DNA from: DASRHT01 sp035293765
Lineage (GTDB): Bacteria; Chloroflexota; Ktedonobacteria; Ktedonobacterales; Ktedonobacteraceae
DNA: 64,000 nucleotides
NCBI GenBank assembly: GCA_035293765.1
Contig: DATGMF010000080.1
Span: 17,739 to 81,738 of the forward strand
Reading direction: 5' to 3'
Program-made: the position numbers and the translations under genes
Notes under the pieces: generated by a model
Seen by the model: the letters and a program-made list of their open reading frames with translations, nothing else
Database searches by the model: none
Told to the model about the DNA's origin: nothing
In this document: positions 43,227-51,656 of the stretch, one piece after another
Layout: the number at the start of each line of letters is the position of its first letter
How positions within the stretch are numbered: position 1 is the stretch's first letter

Positions 43227-44570
43227 CTAAGACAAGGCAATCAGCCCCATTTGCACTTTGAGCGCGATAATGCGATGCACCGACTGGCGTAAACGCTGAG
43301 GAGAGACGCGCCCCGACTGTACGGCGCCGGTAATAGCCGCTACGGTTGCAGCCAGGCGATCTGGCTCGATGGAACATTCTATTATGTCGTCTCCAGCCAG
43401 TATGGCGCGCACGCTGGCCTCGGCGGTCGCCTGCGCGGGATCGCTGTATCCCTGCTGCTGCATAAACTGAAGCAGCCCCTGACCATCCATAGCATCGGTC
43501 ACGACCACCCCCTGATAGCCGAGCTGGCCGCGCAATACCTGATTAACCAAAATGGGTGAGAGCGAGGCTGGAGCGTTAGGATCATAGGCGGGAACCATTG
43601 CGTGCGTCACCATAATCATGGCTGGATGCCGTGGCAACAGGGCGTGGAACGAGGCAAAATCAATGGCGTTGAGTTGCGCCTGCGTATGCGTGATGGTGGG
43701 CAGCCCATAGTCTGGATTCGCGGGCGCTGAACCAATCCCCGGCCAGTGCTTCAACGTCCCGGCAACGCCGTGCTGCTGCAAGCCATCCAGAAATGCTCCC
43801 GCATAGGCAGCTACCTGAGCGGGTGTCGTACCAAACATCCGGCTCTGGGCCACCTCTCCTCCCTGATAGATATCGGCCAGAGGCGCAAAGTCGGCATTGA
43901 TCCCGGCGTTGCGCAGGCGCAAGGCGTCGATCTGGGCCTGGACATACGCCTGCTGAGGCTCACCTGTTGCTGCAAGGTTCTGAGGCGAGGGAGATGAGCC
44001 ATAATAGGGGGCAAGACGGTCCACCATTCCTCCTTCTTCATCTGTGGCGATAAGCAGCGGCTGATTGGCATGACCCTGGAGGGCATGCACCATTTGAGAA
44101 AAGCCGCTGAGCGTTGTTGGCATGAGCGGTCCACCGTTGTACTGATTGTAAACGATGGCGTTGGCGATATCCCACTGCTGCAATGGCTGGTTAAACGCAG
44201 CCGTATAGCCGTTCGAGTATACCGCGAGCATCAGCAACTGGCCTATTTGCTGCCTTTGCGTCAGGTGATCGATGTACCGGTCGATGCGCTGGTCCAAAGA
44301 TATGGAAGGTATAGGGGTCGGCGTCGGCACAGGGGTCGCTGTCGGCACCACCGTTGGCGTCAAGGTCGGTGCAAGCGTTGGGGAAAGTGCGATCATCGAC
44401 GTAGGAGTGGCGTAGTTCCCTGATGGGCCGCGCCACGTCTGGCCTATGACTAACAGGATGGTTGTTATTGCCAGCAGGCTCAGAACAATAAAGACCAGCA
44501 GGAAACGCTGCAACCTCGTCCAATGCATCTTTTCTTGATGCCGTTGCTGTTTTGATGGAAATACACCCAT
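43227..44570 (-). CDS. Glycoside hydrolase family 3, NagZ-like, surface-anchored
   Basis: A 447-residue protein with an N-terminal membrane anchor (about 22-42), a Thr/Pro-rich linker (about 60-93) and a GH3 barrel. LLIATDEEGGMVDRLAP, KHWPGIGSAPANPDYG and the nucleophile region VVVTDAMDG are recognisable. The loop that in NagZ carries the acid/base His-Asp (KHFPGxGxxxxDSH) reads NPDYG here, lacking the His. It may act by another acid/base or be a binding protein. It ends 20 bp before the regulator gene, convergent with it. Confidence 0.82.
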   Translation of the reverse strand: MGVFPSKQQRHQEKMHWTRLQRFLLVFIVLSLLAITTILLVIGQTWRGPSGNYATPTSMIALSPTLAPTLTPTVVPTATPVPTPTPIPSISLDQRIDRYIDHLTQRQQIGQLLMLAVYSNGYTAAFNQPLQQWDIANAIVYNQYNGGPLMPTTLSGFSQMVHALQGHANQPLLIATDEEGGMVDRLAPYYGSSPSPQNLAATGEPQQAYVQAQIDALRLRNAGINADFAPLADIYQGGEVAQSRMFGTTPAQVAAYAGAFLDGLQQHGVAGTLKHWPGIGSAPANPDYGLPTITHTQAQLNAIDFASFHALLPRHPAMIMVTHAMVPAYDPNAPASLSPILVNQVLRGQLGYQGVVVTDAMDGQGLLQFMQQQGYSDPAQATAEASVRAILAGDDIIECSIEPDRLAATVAAITGAVQSGRVSPQRLRQSVHRIIALKVQMGLIALS

Positions 44571-44749
44571 AACCCAATCTTCCTTTCCCCTGCCCCGGAC
44601 AAGCAGCTTTCGCCTCTTTATAATCTATCATCTTTTTGATTTGTTGTGCAGTAACACTCCTTCTCTCTTTAAAGTATAAATGAGCCGCATCGCAAAAAGG
44701 TCACATCACAGGAAAATGGCGTCACAAAGAGGGAAACTGGCACAAAACA

Positions 44750-44782
44750 GGGGCTGGATATTTCCTCCAGCCCCGTTTTTTT
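44750..44782 (-). terminator. Terminator between GH9 and GH3 genes
   Basis: A perfect 9-bp GGGGCTGGA stem with a 7-nt loop; a T-run follows on the plus strand and a TGTTTTG on the minus strand. It lies 23 bp beyond the GH9 stop codon, so it serves the minus-strand GH9 gene. Confidence 0.75.
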
Positions 44783-44804
44783 GCTTCTAAAGCCTTGCTG
44801 GTTA

Positions 44805-46769
44805 TTAGCCGACCATCTGCCAGGCGAAGGCTAATGGAGAGCTGGCAGTAAGGTCGATGGCGGGCTCGACGGTGGAAAAAGACTGCACATTATCTTGAAA
44901 AACTGCGGTGGGTCCATTGAAGGGCGCAAACTGATCCACTCCGTTGGCGGGGCAGGTGCGCATACCATCGAGTACCCCTGTGGCAGCAAAGCTATTCGGC
45001 CCCTCCACTGCTGCCCCCGCCAGCACCGGCGGCGAGCCATCCAGTGAACCGGCGAGATTGGCAACCTGGTGCTGCATACACCGTGGGAAGGTCGAGCCAT
45101 CACCAACGATCAGCGAGCTTCCCCAGGCATTGGCTCCCAGGATATTTGCCAGCCAGCGCACGCCAAAACGCGCAAAGGTCGCGCTCCCCGTGAGCTTATC
45201 GTACTCACTTGCCATCACCACCAATCCGGCTCCATGAGAGGTAGTGTCAAAGGTGTCCCAGGGAAAGCCAAAGCCAAAGGGATCGGTTCCAGCCTGCGTG
45301 ACGGCCTTATCCAATTGCTTCTTGAGATCATTGAGCAGATCGGTTCTGGTCACTGCCAGCCCCGTGGGATTGCCAGCTCGGGTAAGCGCACGAAACAGCT
45401 CATAATGGGCTATGCCACTGACATCAAAGAGGTTTAAGGTATCTGCTGCATCGTTTGGCCCGGTGATATAAGCGTGAGCCCAGTGCGCGGCAGCCTTGAG
45501 ATAGAACTGCGGATCAGGCTGTGGCAAACCACCGGGGAGATGACCGCCAGCCAGGGCAAAGTATAGCTCCGTTGCTCCCAGCTCCAGATCATCGCGCCAT
45601 TCCGTTTCAGGATAAAAGCCGAAAGGGGCAGCGGTAAGCAGATTGCCTTTGGGGGCTGTATTTGCCAGGGCAAAGACGTGTTCAGCCGCGAGCAAACACT
45701 GATTGGCGTAAGCAGGGTGGCTGGACTGGAAAAGCTGGAAACATAAAGCAAAATCGGCAGCCAGGCGTCCGGCCAGATTGGGGCTAATCAGCGATCCAGG
45801 AGGAGCCGCGCGAAATACCGGACGGTGTCGGATGAAGCGGAAGAGCGGATCGGACCCGCCAAAGGTATCATCGGCCTGAGGCAACCGCCAGATATCGTGG
45901 TCGCTGATAGTCCTGGCATTGCCCGCTCCAATACCGACTTGATAGTAGAGGGTTCGGCTCCCGTCATCCCACATATGCTGGAGCCAATCCAGGCCAAAGG
46001 TAACTTCCGCCGTGAAGTTTGCTGTGGGCGAACCGCTCCCCAGCTGGGCGGAGAAGTCGCGCACGCCAAATTGCAGCATAGCAACAGTATAGCTGGTGGT
46101 TTCGACAAACTTGAGATAATCGCCCGCATCAAACCATGCACCCTCCGCGTTAATGCGGACGCCGAGCGGTGTCAGATCGCCGGCAAAGTTGCCGTTGACA
46201 TCCATCTTAGGCGTGAGGTAGGTCATTGCACTGGCATCGTTCACATGCCCGGCAGCTCTGCGCAGGGCCGAGGGGATGAAATTGGAACCATCGCGCTCGT
46301 TTTCGTAAAAGGACAATGCATTGGACAATGCAGAAGCATAGACATTGCTAGCCGTGTCGATAGTAAAACGTGGCGAAGAGCCGGGAATTGAGCCGCTAGT
46401 TACTATAGTGTAGGTGCCAGGCGTCTTCACAGCGTCAAAATCCAGGGCGTAGACATTGGGGAAGGTGCTACTCCATGATCCTAGATTCGCCCCAAGTGGG
46501 GCCGAAAATACAGTTGCCCCGCTGGCATTCTTGACGTGAAACGAGGCGCTGGTCTCCACGCCTGTCGCCATAAGGTACGCTCGCTTGGATGCATTCGTTG
46601 CGTACCCCATCTGGTTAACGCGTACAAAAGCCGAGCCGCTTCCAGCCCTGGCCGATGAAGGGAACAACAGTAAGAACAGAGTTCCAATTACAATACTGAA
46701 GGCGATGATGTTGCTTAAAAATACTGGAGCATTCACGCGTATTGGTCGGCTGACTAAATAAGCAGGCAT
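44805..46769 (-). CDS. Glycoside hydrolase family 9 (endoglucanase-type), secreted
   Basis: A 654-residue protein with a signal/anchor segment (about 15-42), an Ig-like CelD_N domain (about 47-140) and a GH9 catalytic domain. GAWFDAGDYLKFVETTSYTVAMLQFG contains the base Asp pair of GH9, and the C-terminal STVEPAIDLTASSPLAFAW holds the acid Glu in its usual location. It would cut beta-glucans such as cellulose. It is preceded by GGGAGG. It belongs to the locus controlled by the LacI-type regulator 34 bp upstream. Confidence 0.87.
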   Translation of the reverse strand: MPAYLVSRPIRVNAPVFLSNIIAFSIVIGTLFLLLFPSSARAGSGSAFVRVNQMGYATNASKRAYLMATGVETSASFHVKNASGATVFSAPLGANLGSWSSTFPNVYALDFDAVKTPGTYTIVTSGSIPGSSPRFTIDTASNVYASALSNALSFYENERDGSNFIPSALRRAAGHVNDASAMTYLTPKMDVNGNFAGDLTPLGVRINAEGAWFDAGDYLKFVETTSYTVAMLQFGVRDFSAQLGSGSPTANFTAEVTFGLDWLQHMWDDGSRTLYYQVGIGAGNARTISDHDIWRLPQADDTFGGSDPLFRFIRHRPVFRAAPPGSLISPNLAGRLAADFALCFQLFQSSHPAYANQCLLAAEHVFALANTAPKGNLLTAAPFGFYPETEWRDDLELGATELYFALAGGHLPGGLPQPDPQFYLKAAAHWAHAYITGPNDAADTLNLFDVSGIAHYELFRALTRAGNPTGLAVTRTDLLNDLKKQLDKAVTQAGTDPFGFGFPWDTFDTTSHGAGLVVMASEYDKLTGSATFARFGVRWLANILGANAWGSSLIVGDGSTFPRCMQHQVANLAGSLDGSPPVLAGAAVEGPNSFAATGVLDGMRTCPANGVDQFAPFNGPTAVFQDNVQSFSTVEPAIDLTASSPLAFAWQMVG

Positions 46770-46803
46770 AGTCTTTCCTCCCTGAAAGAACTAACATGTG
46801 AAT

Positions 46804-47883
46804 CTACTCTTTTGTCCCCGCTACACTTACTGAATCGCGCTTCACCAGTTCAACCCCAAGCATAATGGTGACAGCGGGAGTATCAGGGTTAGCAGCTCTA
46901 GCAATCAAGGTTTTGAGCGCGACCGCTCCTAGCGCCGCCGAGTTGGAGTTAATGGTGGTCAGCGATGGCGTGATGTGCTGACCCAGATCAATGCCGTCAA
47001 AACCAATAATGGAAACATCTTCGGGGATGCGCAGCCCCGCCTCGTGCAACGCCTTCATCGCGCCGATGGCCGTGATATCATCCACACAGAAGATGGCGCT
47101 AAAGTCCGCTTTCCTCTCAAGCAGGCGTTTACATGCCTGGTATCCGCCTTCTTTAGTAAGATTGCCCGATTCGACCAGGCTATAATCAATGGGGAGGTCC
47201 CTGTCCAGCAAGGCCACGCGATAACCTACCCAGCGCTGTTGAACAGAGTGAATTTTATGATAGGCAGGACGCACCGTTGACTCTGTTGGACCGCCAATAA
47301 AAGCAATGCGGCGATGCCCCTTGCTAAAAAGGTAATCCATAGCCAGCTTTGCGCCCTGGAGATTATCGGGAAGGATGGTATCAACCGGCTGTTCTAGATC
47401 GGGGAGGTAATGATCCACCAGCACAACCGGGACTTTCGTAGCCTGTATGGCCTGCACGGTGTCCGCCTCTGCCTGCCCCACCAACAACGCTCCTCCCAGC
47501 CGCATCTCATAGACGGTGGTAGTTAAAAGGTGGGGCTGATGACAAATATCGGTAATCGTGCGATATGCAACTTTGATATTGGCCTGCCGTGACTCACCCT
47601 CGACCCCACGGAAAATAGGAGCCCAGTAGGGATCGAGCGTCGCCGGGGTTTGCTCTATGCTTGAACAATACAAAAATCCCACTTCTTTGAGGATACGGCT
47701 AACGGAACGCGTACTACTCGGCTGCCCGCCAACCCGAAAGTAGCCCAGATCAGCCGCAACCTTCAGAACGCGCTGCCGGATATCTTCACTGACATTGCTA
47801 TGATTGTTAAATACACGCGATACGGTACCAACAGAAACCTCTGCTCGCTGCGCAACGTGTTTGGCGGTAACGCTATCTGGCAC
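46804..47883 (-). CDS. LacI-family transcriptional regulator
   Basis: A 359-residue LacI/GalR regulator. The N-terminal helix-turn-helix and hinge (AKHVAQRAEVSVGTVSRVFNNHSNVSEDIRQRVLKVAADLGY) are typical, followed by a periplasmic-binding-protein-like sugar domain (GLRIPEDVSIIGFDGIDLGQHITPSLTTI). It probably senses a gluco-oligosaccharide and controls the flanking GH9 and GH1/ABC genes. TTCATGAA palindromes in the divergent gap are likely operators. Confidence 0.92.
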   Translation of the reverse strand: MPDSVTAKHVAQRAEVSVGTVSRVFNNHSNVSEDIRQRVLKVAADLGYFRVGGQPSSTRSVSRILKEVGFLYCSSIEQTPATLDPYWAPIFRGVEGESRQANIKVAYRTITDICHQPHLLTTTVYEMRLGGALLVGQAEADTVQAIQATKVPVVLVDHYLPDLEQPVDTILPDNLQGAKLAMDYLFSKGHRRIAFIGGPTESTVRPAYHKIHSVQQRWVGYRVALLDRDLPIDYSLVESGNLTKEGGYQACKRLLERKADFSAIFCVDDITAIGAMKALHEAGLRIPEDVSIIGFDGIDLGQHITPSLTTINSNSAALGAVALKTLIARAANPDTPAVTIMLGVELVKRDSVSVAGTKE

Positions 47884-47947
47884 GACCTCGAACTCTCCTT
47901 GCTATTGTCAATAACCGACGACTATGCTTCATCAGAAAACACGCCTC

Positions 47948-47983
47948 AGTTCATGAAAATATGCTAACATAATTTCATGAACT
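47948..47983. promoter_or_regulatory. Two inverted TTCATGAA operator candidates
   Basis: AGTTCATGAAAAT (47948-47960) and ATTTCATGAACT (47972-47983) are inverted copies of one another around the palindromic core TTCATGAA, 65-100 bp upstream of the LacI-type gene. Confidence 0.5.
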
Positions 47984-48013
47984 CGTCAATGATAAGCTAG
48001 TATCTCATCAGGG

Positions 48014-48098
48014 TTTCTCAAAAGTTGTCTTTTCATGCAGAACGGCCCGCTTGCGGGCCGTTCTGGAGAGGAAGGCGCGTGCCGCGACTTTTGAGAAA
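48014..48098. repeat. Nested palindrome, MITE-like
   Basis: The 12-bp perfect inverted repeat TTTCTCAAAAGT (48014-48025, complement 48087-48098) encloses a 13-bp GC-rich hairpin CAGAACGGCCCGC (48038-48065). No gene is within. The size and design suit a small non-autonomous mobile element. Confidence 0.5.
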
Positions 48099-48256
48099 GC
48101 CTTGTGGGCTGTTACAAAGTCGGGAAGACGAGATAGAAAGCAGGGGTCAAGGGGCGGCAAAAAAAGACTGTGCAACAGCTCTGGGATCGAGGATATAAAC
48201 ATATTGACATTGAAATGAAAAGTAATTAATATTTTCATTGAAGAGATGACAGCATT

Positions 48257-48268
48257 ATTTCATGAAAT
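48257..48268 (+). promoter_or_regulatory. Third TTCATGAA operator candidate
   Basis: The perfect 12-bp palindrome ATTTCATGAAAT lies 40 bp upstream of the GH1 start codon, in a position to block or overlap its promoter. Confidence 0.5.
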
Positions 48269-48308
48269 GTGGTTGCCAACCATATAAACACAAATGAAAA
48301 GGGGCGCT

Positions 48309-49646
48309 ATGGTTCAATTTCCAACAGGCTTCCGTTGGGGGGCAGGGACGTACAGCTACCAGGTCGAGGGAGCTGCGAACGAAGATGGGCGTGGTGAGTC
48401 CATCTGGGACCGCTTTTGTTCAATACCCGGCAATATACTGAATAACGACAGTGGGCTGGTGGCATGCGACCACTATCACCGTTATCCAGAAGATATCCGC
48501 TTAATGCAAAAGCTCGGCATCCACCTCTATCACTTCTCCATCGCGTGGCCGCGCATCTTCCCAACCGGCAGAGGCAAGCTCAATCCACGCGGCTTTGATT
48601 TCTATGATCGCCTGGTGGATGGCCTGTTAGAAGCCGGCATTGAGCCATATGCCACCTTGTATCACTGGGACCTGCCACAGGCGCTGCAAGACGAGCAGGG
48701 CGGCTGGCTGAGCAGGGAGACGGCTTACGCGTTTGCCGAGTATGTAGATGTTGTCTCGCGCCACTTCAAGGGGTGCATCCACAACTGGTTGACGTTGAAC
48801 GAGCCAGCGGTTACAGCTTTTGAAGGGTATGAAGACGGCATCCACGCTCCTGGTATCAAAGATGCGCGTATCGCGTGGCAGACCTCGCACCATTTCTTGC
48901 TGGCGCACGGCCTGGCAGTGCCTATCTTGCGCGCCAACGGCGACGAGAAGACACGCGTCGGCATTACGCTCAACTTTACCCAGATCGAGCCTGCAACGCC
49001 TTCGCCCGAGGACCAGGCCGCCGCTCGTTTTCTAGATGGCAAGCTGCACCGCTGGTTCCTCGATCCTATTTTTCGCGGAGCATATCCCGCCGATATTCTT
49101 GCTCAAATAGGCGATCTGGCCCCCAGAACAGAGCCCGGTGACGCCGCGATTATCGCACGCCCGCTGGATTTCCTGGGGGCTAACTACTATACTCGTTCGC
49201 TTGTCACCCATAGCCCGACCGGCTCGCTCAACGATTTTGGCTCGGTGCGAGCAGAGGGGGCTGAATATACAGAGATGGATTGGGAGGTCTATCCTCCTGG
49301 TATCTACGCTATGCTTACTCGCCTGCATCGGGAGTACCATATCCCATCGATCTCTATCGTTGAAAACGGGGCTGCCTTCGCCGATACAGTCACCGAAGAC
49401 GGTCGCGTTGATGATCCGCGTCGTATTCACTATCTACGCGAGCACCTGCTCCAGGTCCACGCCGCCATCGCTGAAGGAGTTCCACTCGCGGGCTACTCCG
49501 TCTGGTCGCTGATGGATAACTTCGAGTGGTCTCTGGGCTATAGCAAGCGTTTTGGCATCACCTATATCGACTACCCAACGCAGAAGCGCATTCTCAAGGC
49601 CAGCGGCCACTGGTATCGCGACGTCATTGCCGCTAATGGATTATAG
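48309..49646 (+). CDS. Beta-glucosidase, glycoside hydrolase family 1
   Basis: A 445-residue GH1 enzyme of usual length. It begins FPTGFRWGAGTYSYQVEGA and shows the acid/base Glu165 in TLNEPAV and the nucleophile Glu352 in SIVENGA. No signal peptide is present, so it hydrolyses imported cello-oligosaccharides in the cytoplasm. The start at 48309 is chosen for AAAAGGGG 6 bp upstream; the ATG five codons earlier has none. The LacI-type regulator gene is divergent. Confidence 0.94.
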   Translation: MVQFPTGFRWGAGTYSYQVEGAANEDGRGESIWDRFCSIPGNILNNDSGLVACDHYHRYPEDIRLMQKLGIHLYHFSIAWPRIFPTGRGKLNPRGFDFYDRLVDGLLEAGIEPYATLYHWDLPQALQDEQGGWLSRETAYAFAEYVDVVSRHFKGCIHNWLTLNEPAVTAFEGYEDGIHAPGIKDARIAWQTSHHFLLAHGLAVPILRANGDEKTRVGITLNFTQIEPATPSPEDQAAARFLDGKLHRWFLDPIFRGAYPADILAQIGDLAPRTEPGDAAIIARPLDFLGANYYTRSLVTHSPTGSLNDFGSVRAEGAEYTEMDWEVYPPGIYAMLTRLHREYHIPSISIVENGAAFADTVTEDGRVDDPRRIHYLREHLLQVHAAIAEGVPLAGYSVWSLMDNFEWSLGYSKRFGITYIDYPTQKRILKASGHWYRDVIAANGL

Positions 49647-49647
49647 G

Positions 49648-49668
49648 GGGCAACCGCCAGGGATTGCC
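49648..49668. repeat. Dispersed palindromic repeat, type B copy 2
   Basis: It differs by one base from the copy at 1843-1863; here the flanks extend the pairing (TAGGGGGCAA with TTGCCCCTA). It lies directly behind the GH1 stop codon. Confidence 0.55.
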
Positions 49669-49723
49669 CCTACAGGTTTTTCGTAGCACATCTTGTAGTG
49701 CGTGTCCCTGTTGTAACACATCT

Positions 49724-49754
49724 GTAGGGACCCGCTTTAGCGCGTCCCGATTTA
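49724..49754. repeat. 31-bp direct repeat, intergenic copy
   Basis: A 31-bp sequence starting GTAGGGACCCGCTTTAGCGC is repeated exactly at 49798-49828. It folds into a near-perfect hairpin with one mismatch. Confidence 0.75.
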
Positions 49755-49773
49755 TCGCGTCAGGAGGGACCCG

Positions 49774-51474
49774 ATGACTCACAACTCTTTATTTACCGTA
49801 GGGACCCGCTTTAGCGCGTCCCGATTTAGCATGATCCTGGTATCATTGTTACTACTCCTCTCGATAGTGCTCGCGGCCTGTGGTGGAGGCACCACCAACA
49901 AGAGGCCTGCGCATCCCAATTCGCTCACTATGCTGGCGAACGAAACCGATGCCTATCCCCGCAACTTTAATCCGTATTCCCCCAGTGTGATTAGCGGCAC
50001 ACAAGGCCTGATCTACGAGACGCTGCTCTCCGTCAACCGTCTGAGCGGCAAGATTGATCCGTGGCTGGCTTCTAGCTACGAGCTCGCGACCGATGCACAA
50101 AGCATTACATTCCATTTGCGCCAGGGCATTACCTGGTCCGATGGACAGCCTTTCACCAGCGACGATGTAGTTTTTACGCTCAACCTGATCCTGAAAAACC
50201 CCTCTATCGATCTTACCGGTATAGGTGCCGCAGTCAAGGATGTGGCTGCTCCCGACTCCAGTACGGTTGTGGTCACGCTGAGCAAGCCATTCAATCCCAT
50301 CACCTGGATTCTCGGCGGACAGGTCTTTATTCTTTCCAAACACTCCTGGTCAAGCGTCAAAGGTGACCCATCGCAGTATGCTGATCCCAACCCGATTGGC
50401 ACCGGCCCTTATATCGTCAAGTCATTCTCGCCGCAACTGGTTGATCTGGTCAAAAATCCCAAATTCCGGCTAGCAGGCAAGCCGCAGGTGGATGAAGTTA
50501 AGATCCCGGCCTACTCCTCCAACGATAGCGCGCAACTGGCGCTGCAAAAGGGCCAGATTGACTGGACCAACCTGTTTGTTCCTAACCTCGATAAAACCTA
50601 TGTAGCTCTCGATAAACAACACAATCACTACTGGTTCCCCAGCAGCGATGATGTGATGCTCTACCTCAATCTAACCAGGGCGCCCTTTAACGATTTGCAG
50701 GTACGCAAAGCTATTAGTCTGGCGCTCAATCGCGAGGATATCTCGAAGATTGGCGAAGCTGGATACGAGCCGCCAGCCAATCCAACCGGGCTGGTAGGGC
50801 AATCCATTCAAAGCTACATCGATCCACAGTTTGCCGGGATGCAACTTCAGCATGATCCCACGACAGCCGGTCAAACGCTTGAAAGCGATGGCTGGACTAA
50901 AGGCCCTGATGGCATCTATACCAAGAATGGCAAACAACTGGCATTTAGCATTATTGTGGTCAGCGGCTACACCGATTATGTGGCAGATTGCCAGGTGATG
51001 GCCCAGAATCTGCAAGCGGCGGGCATGAAAGTCACCGTCAACGCCATGTCCAATGACGCATTTACGAATGCATTGCAGAACGGCAATTATGATGCGGGCA
51101 TCCTCTGGACCAATCCAGGCCCCACGCCTTACTACATCTACGATAGCATGTTACGTAGCACTAACTCCGCTCCCATCGGACAACCAGCACCCAGCAACTA
51201 CGAGCGCTGGATGAACCCGGCCACCGATCAGCTACTGGATCAGTATGCCTCCAGCACCGATCCTGCCGTACAGAAGCAGGCAATCTACGGGCTAGAGCAG
51301 ATTATGGTAGAGCAGTTGCCCAGCATCCCACTGACGGCTGAACCCTACTGGTATCAATACAGCACGGCCAAATTCGTTGGCTGGCCCGACGCCAAACATC
51401 CTTATGCCGCCCCCGGCACGGCGGTCTATCCAGACATTGAGTACGTTATCCTGAACCTTCAGCCAGTTTCGTAA
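49774..51474 (+). CDS. ABC transporter substrate-binding lipoprotein (SBP family 5)
   Basis: A 566-residue peptide/cello-oligosaccharide-type binding protein. The signal peptide ends in the lipobox LAAC (Cys36), so it is membrane-anchored. The family 5 pattern is visible (NFNPYSP, GLIYETLL, TFHLRQGITWSDGQPFTSDDVVFTLN, NPIGTGPYIVKSF). The start has AGGAGG at the right distance. Its first 19 residues are partly encoded by a copy of a 31-bp intergenic repeat. With the GH genes around, cello-oligosaccharide uptake is likelier than peptide uptake (inference). Confidence 0.9.
   Translation: MTHNSLFTVGTRFSASRFSMILVSLLLLLSIVLAACGGGTTNKRPAHPNSLTMLANETDAYPRNFNPYSPSVISGTQGLIYETLLSVNRLSGKIDPWLASSYELATDAQSITFHLRQGITWSDGQPFTSDDVVFTLNLILKNPSIDLTGIGAAVKDVAAPDSSTVVVTLSKPFNPITWILGGQVFILSKHSWSSVKGDPSQYADPNPIGTGPYIVKSFSPQLVDLVKNPKFRLAGKPQVDEVKIPAYSSNDSAQLALQKGQIDWTNLFVPNLDKTYVALDKQHNHYWFPSSDDVMLYLNLTRAPFNDLQVRKAISLALNREDISKIGEAGYEPPANPTGLVGQSIQSYIDPQFAGMQLQHDPTTAGQTLESDGWTKGPDGIYTKNGKQLAFSIIVVSGYTDYVADCQVMAQNLQAAGMKVTVNAMSNDAFTNALQNGNYDAGILWTNPGPTPYYIYDSMLRSTNSAPIGQPAPSNYERWMNPATDQLLDQYASSTDPAVQKQAIYGLEQIMVEQLPSIPLTAEPYWYQYSTAKFVGWPDAKHPYAAPGTAVYPDIEYVILNLQPVS
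49798..49828. repeat. 31-bp direct repeat, copy inside a coding region
   Basis: This is the second exact copy of the unit at 49724-49754. It lies within the 5' end of the binding-protein gene and encodes about VGTRFSASRFS of its N-region. Confidence 0.75.
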
Positions 51475-51502
51475 GCTACAACCCGCTAAAAAAAGCAGGA
51501 GT

Positions 51503-51586
51503 CCAGGGGGCGCGGCCCCCTGGCGGGGATTGGGGTGCCCCCAAAAACCCTTTTCTCCTCTTTTTCGCGCCGCCTGCGGCGGCGCG
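51503..51586. repeat. Cluster of GC-rich hairpins
   Basis: CCAGGGGGC-GCG-GCCCCCTGG (51503-51523) is followed by a GGGG/CCCC pair and by CGCGCCGCC-TGC-GGCGGCGCG (51566-51586). They lie between the binding-protein and permease genes and may lower expression of the downstream permeases. Confidence 0.6.
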
Positions 51587-51656
51587 AGGAGAGATTGGAG
51601 GATTTTGCGATAGGGTAGAAGCGGAAGGTCCAAATCCATTCTGGAAGGGATTGTCT

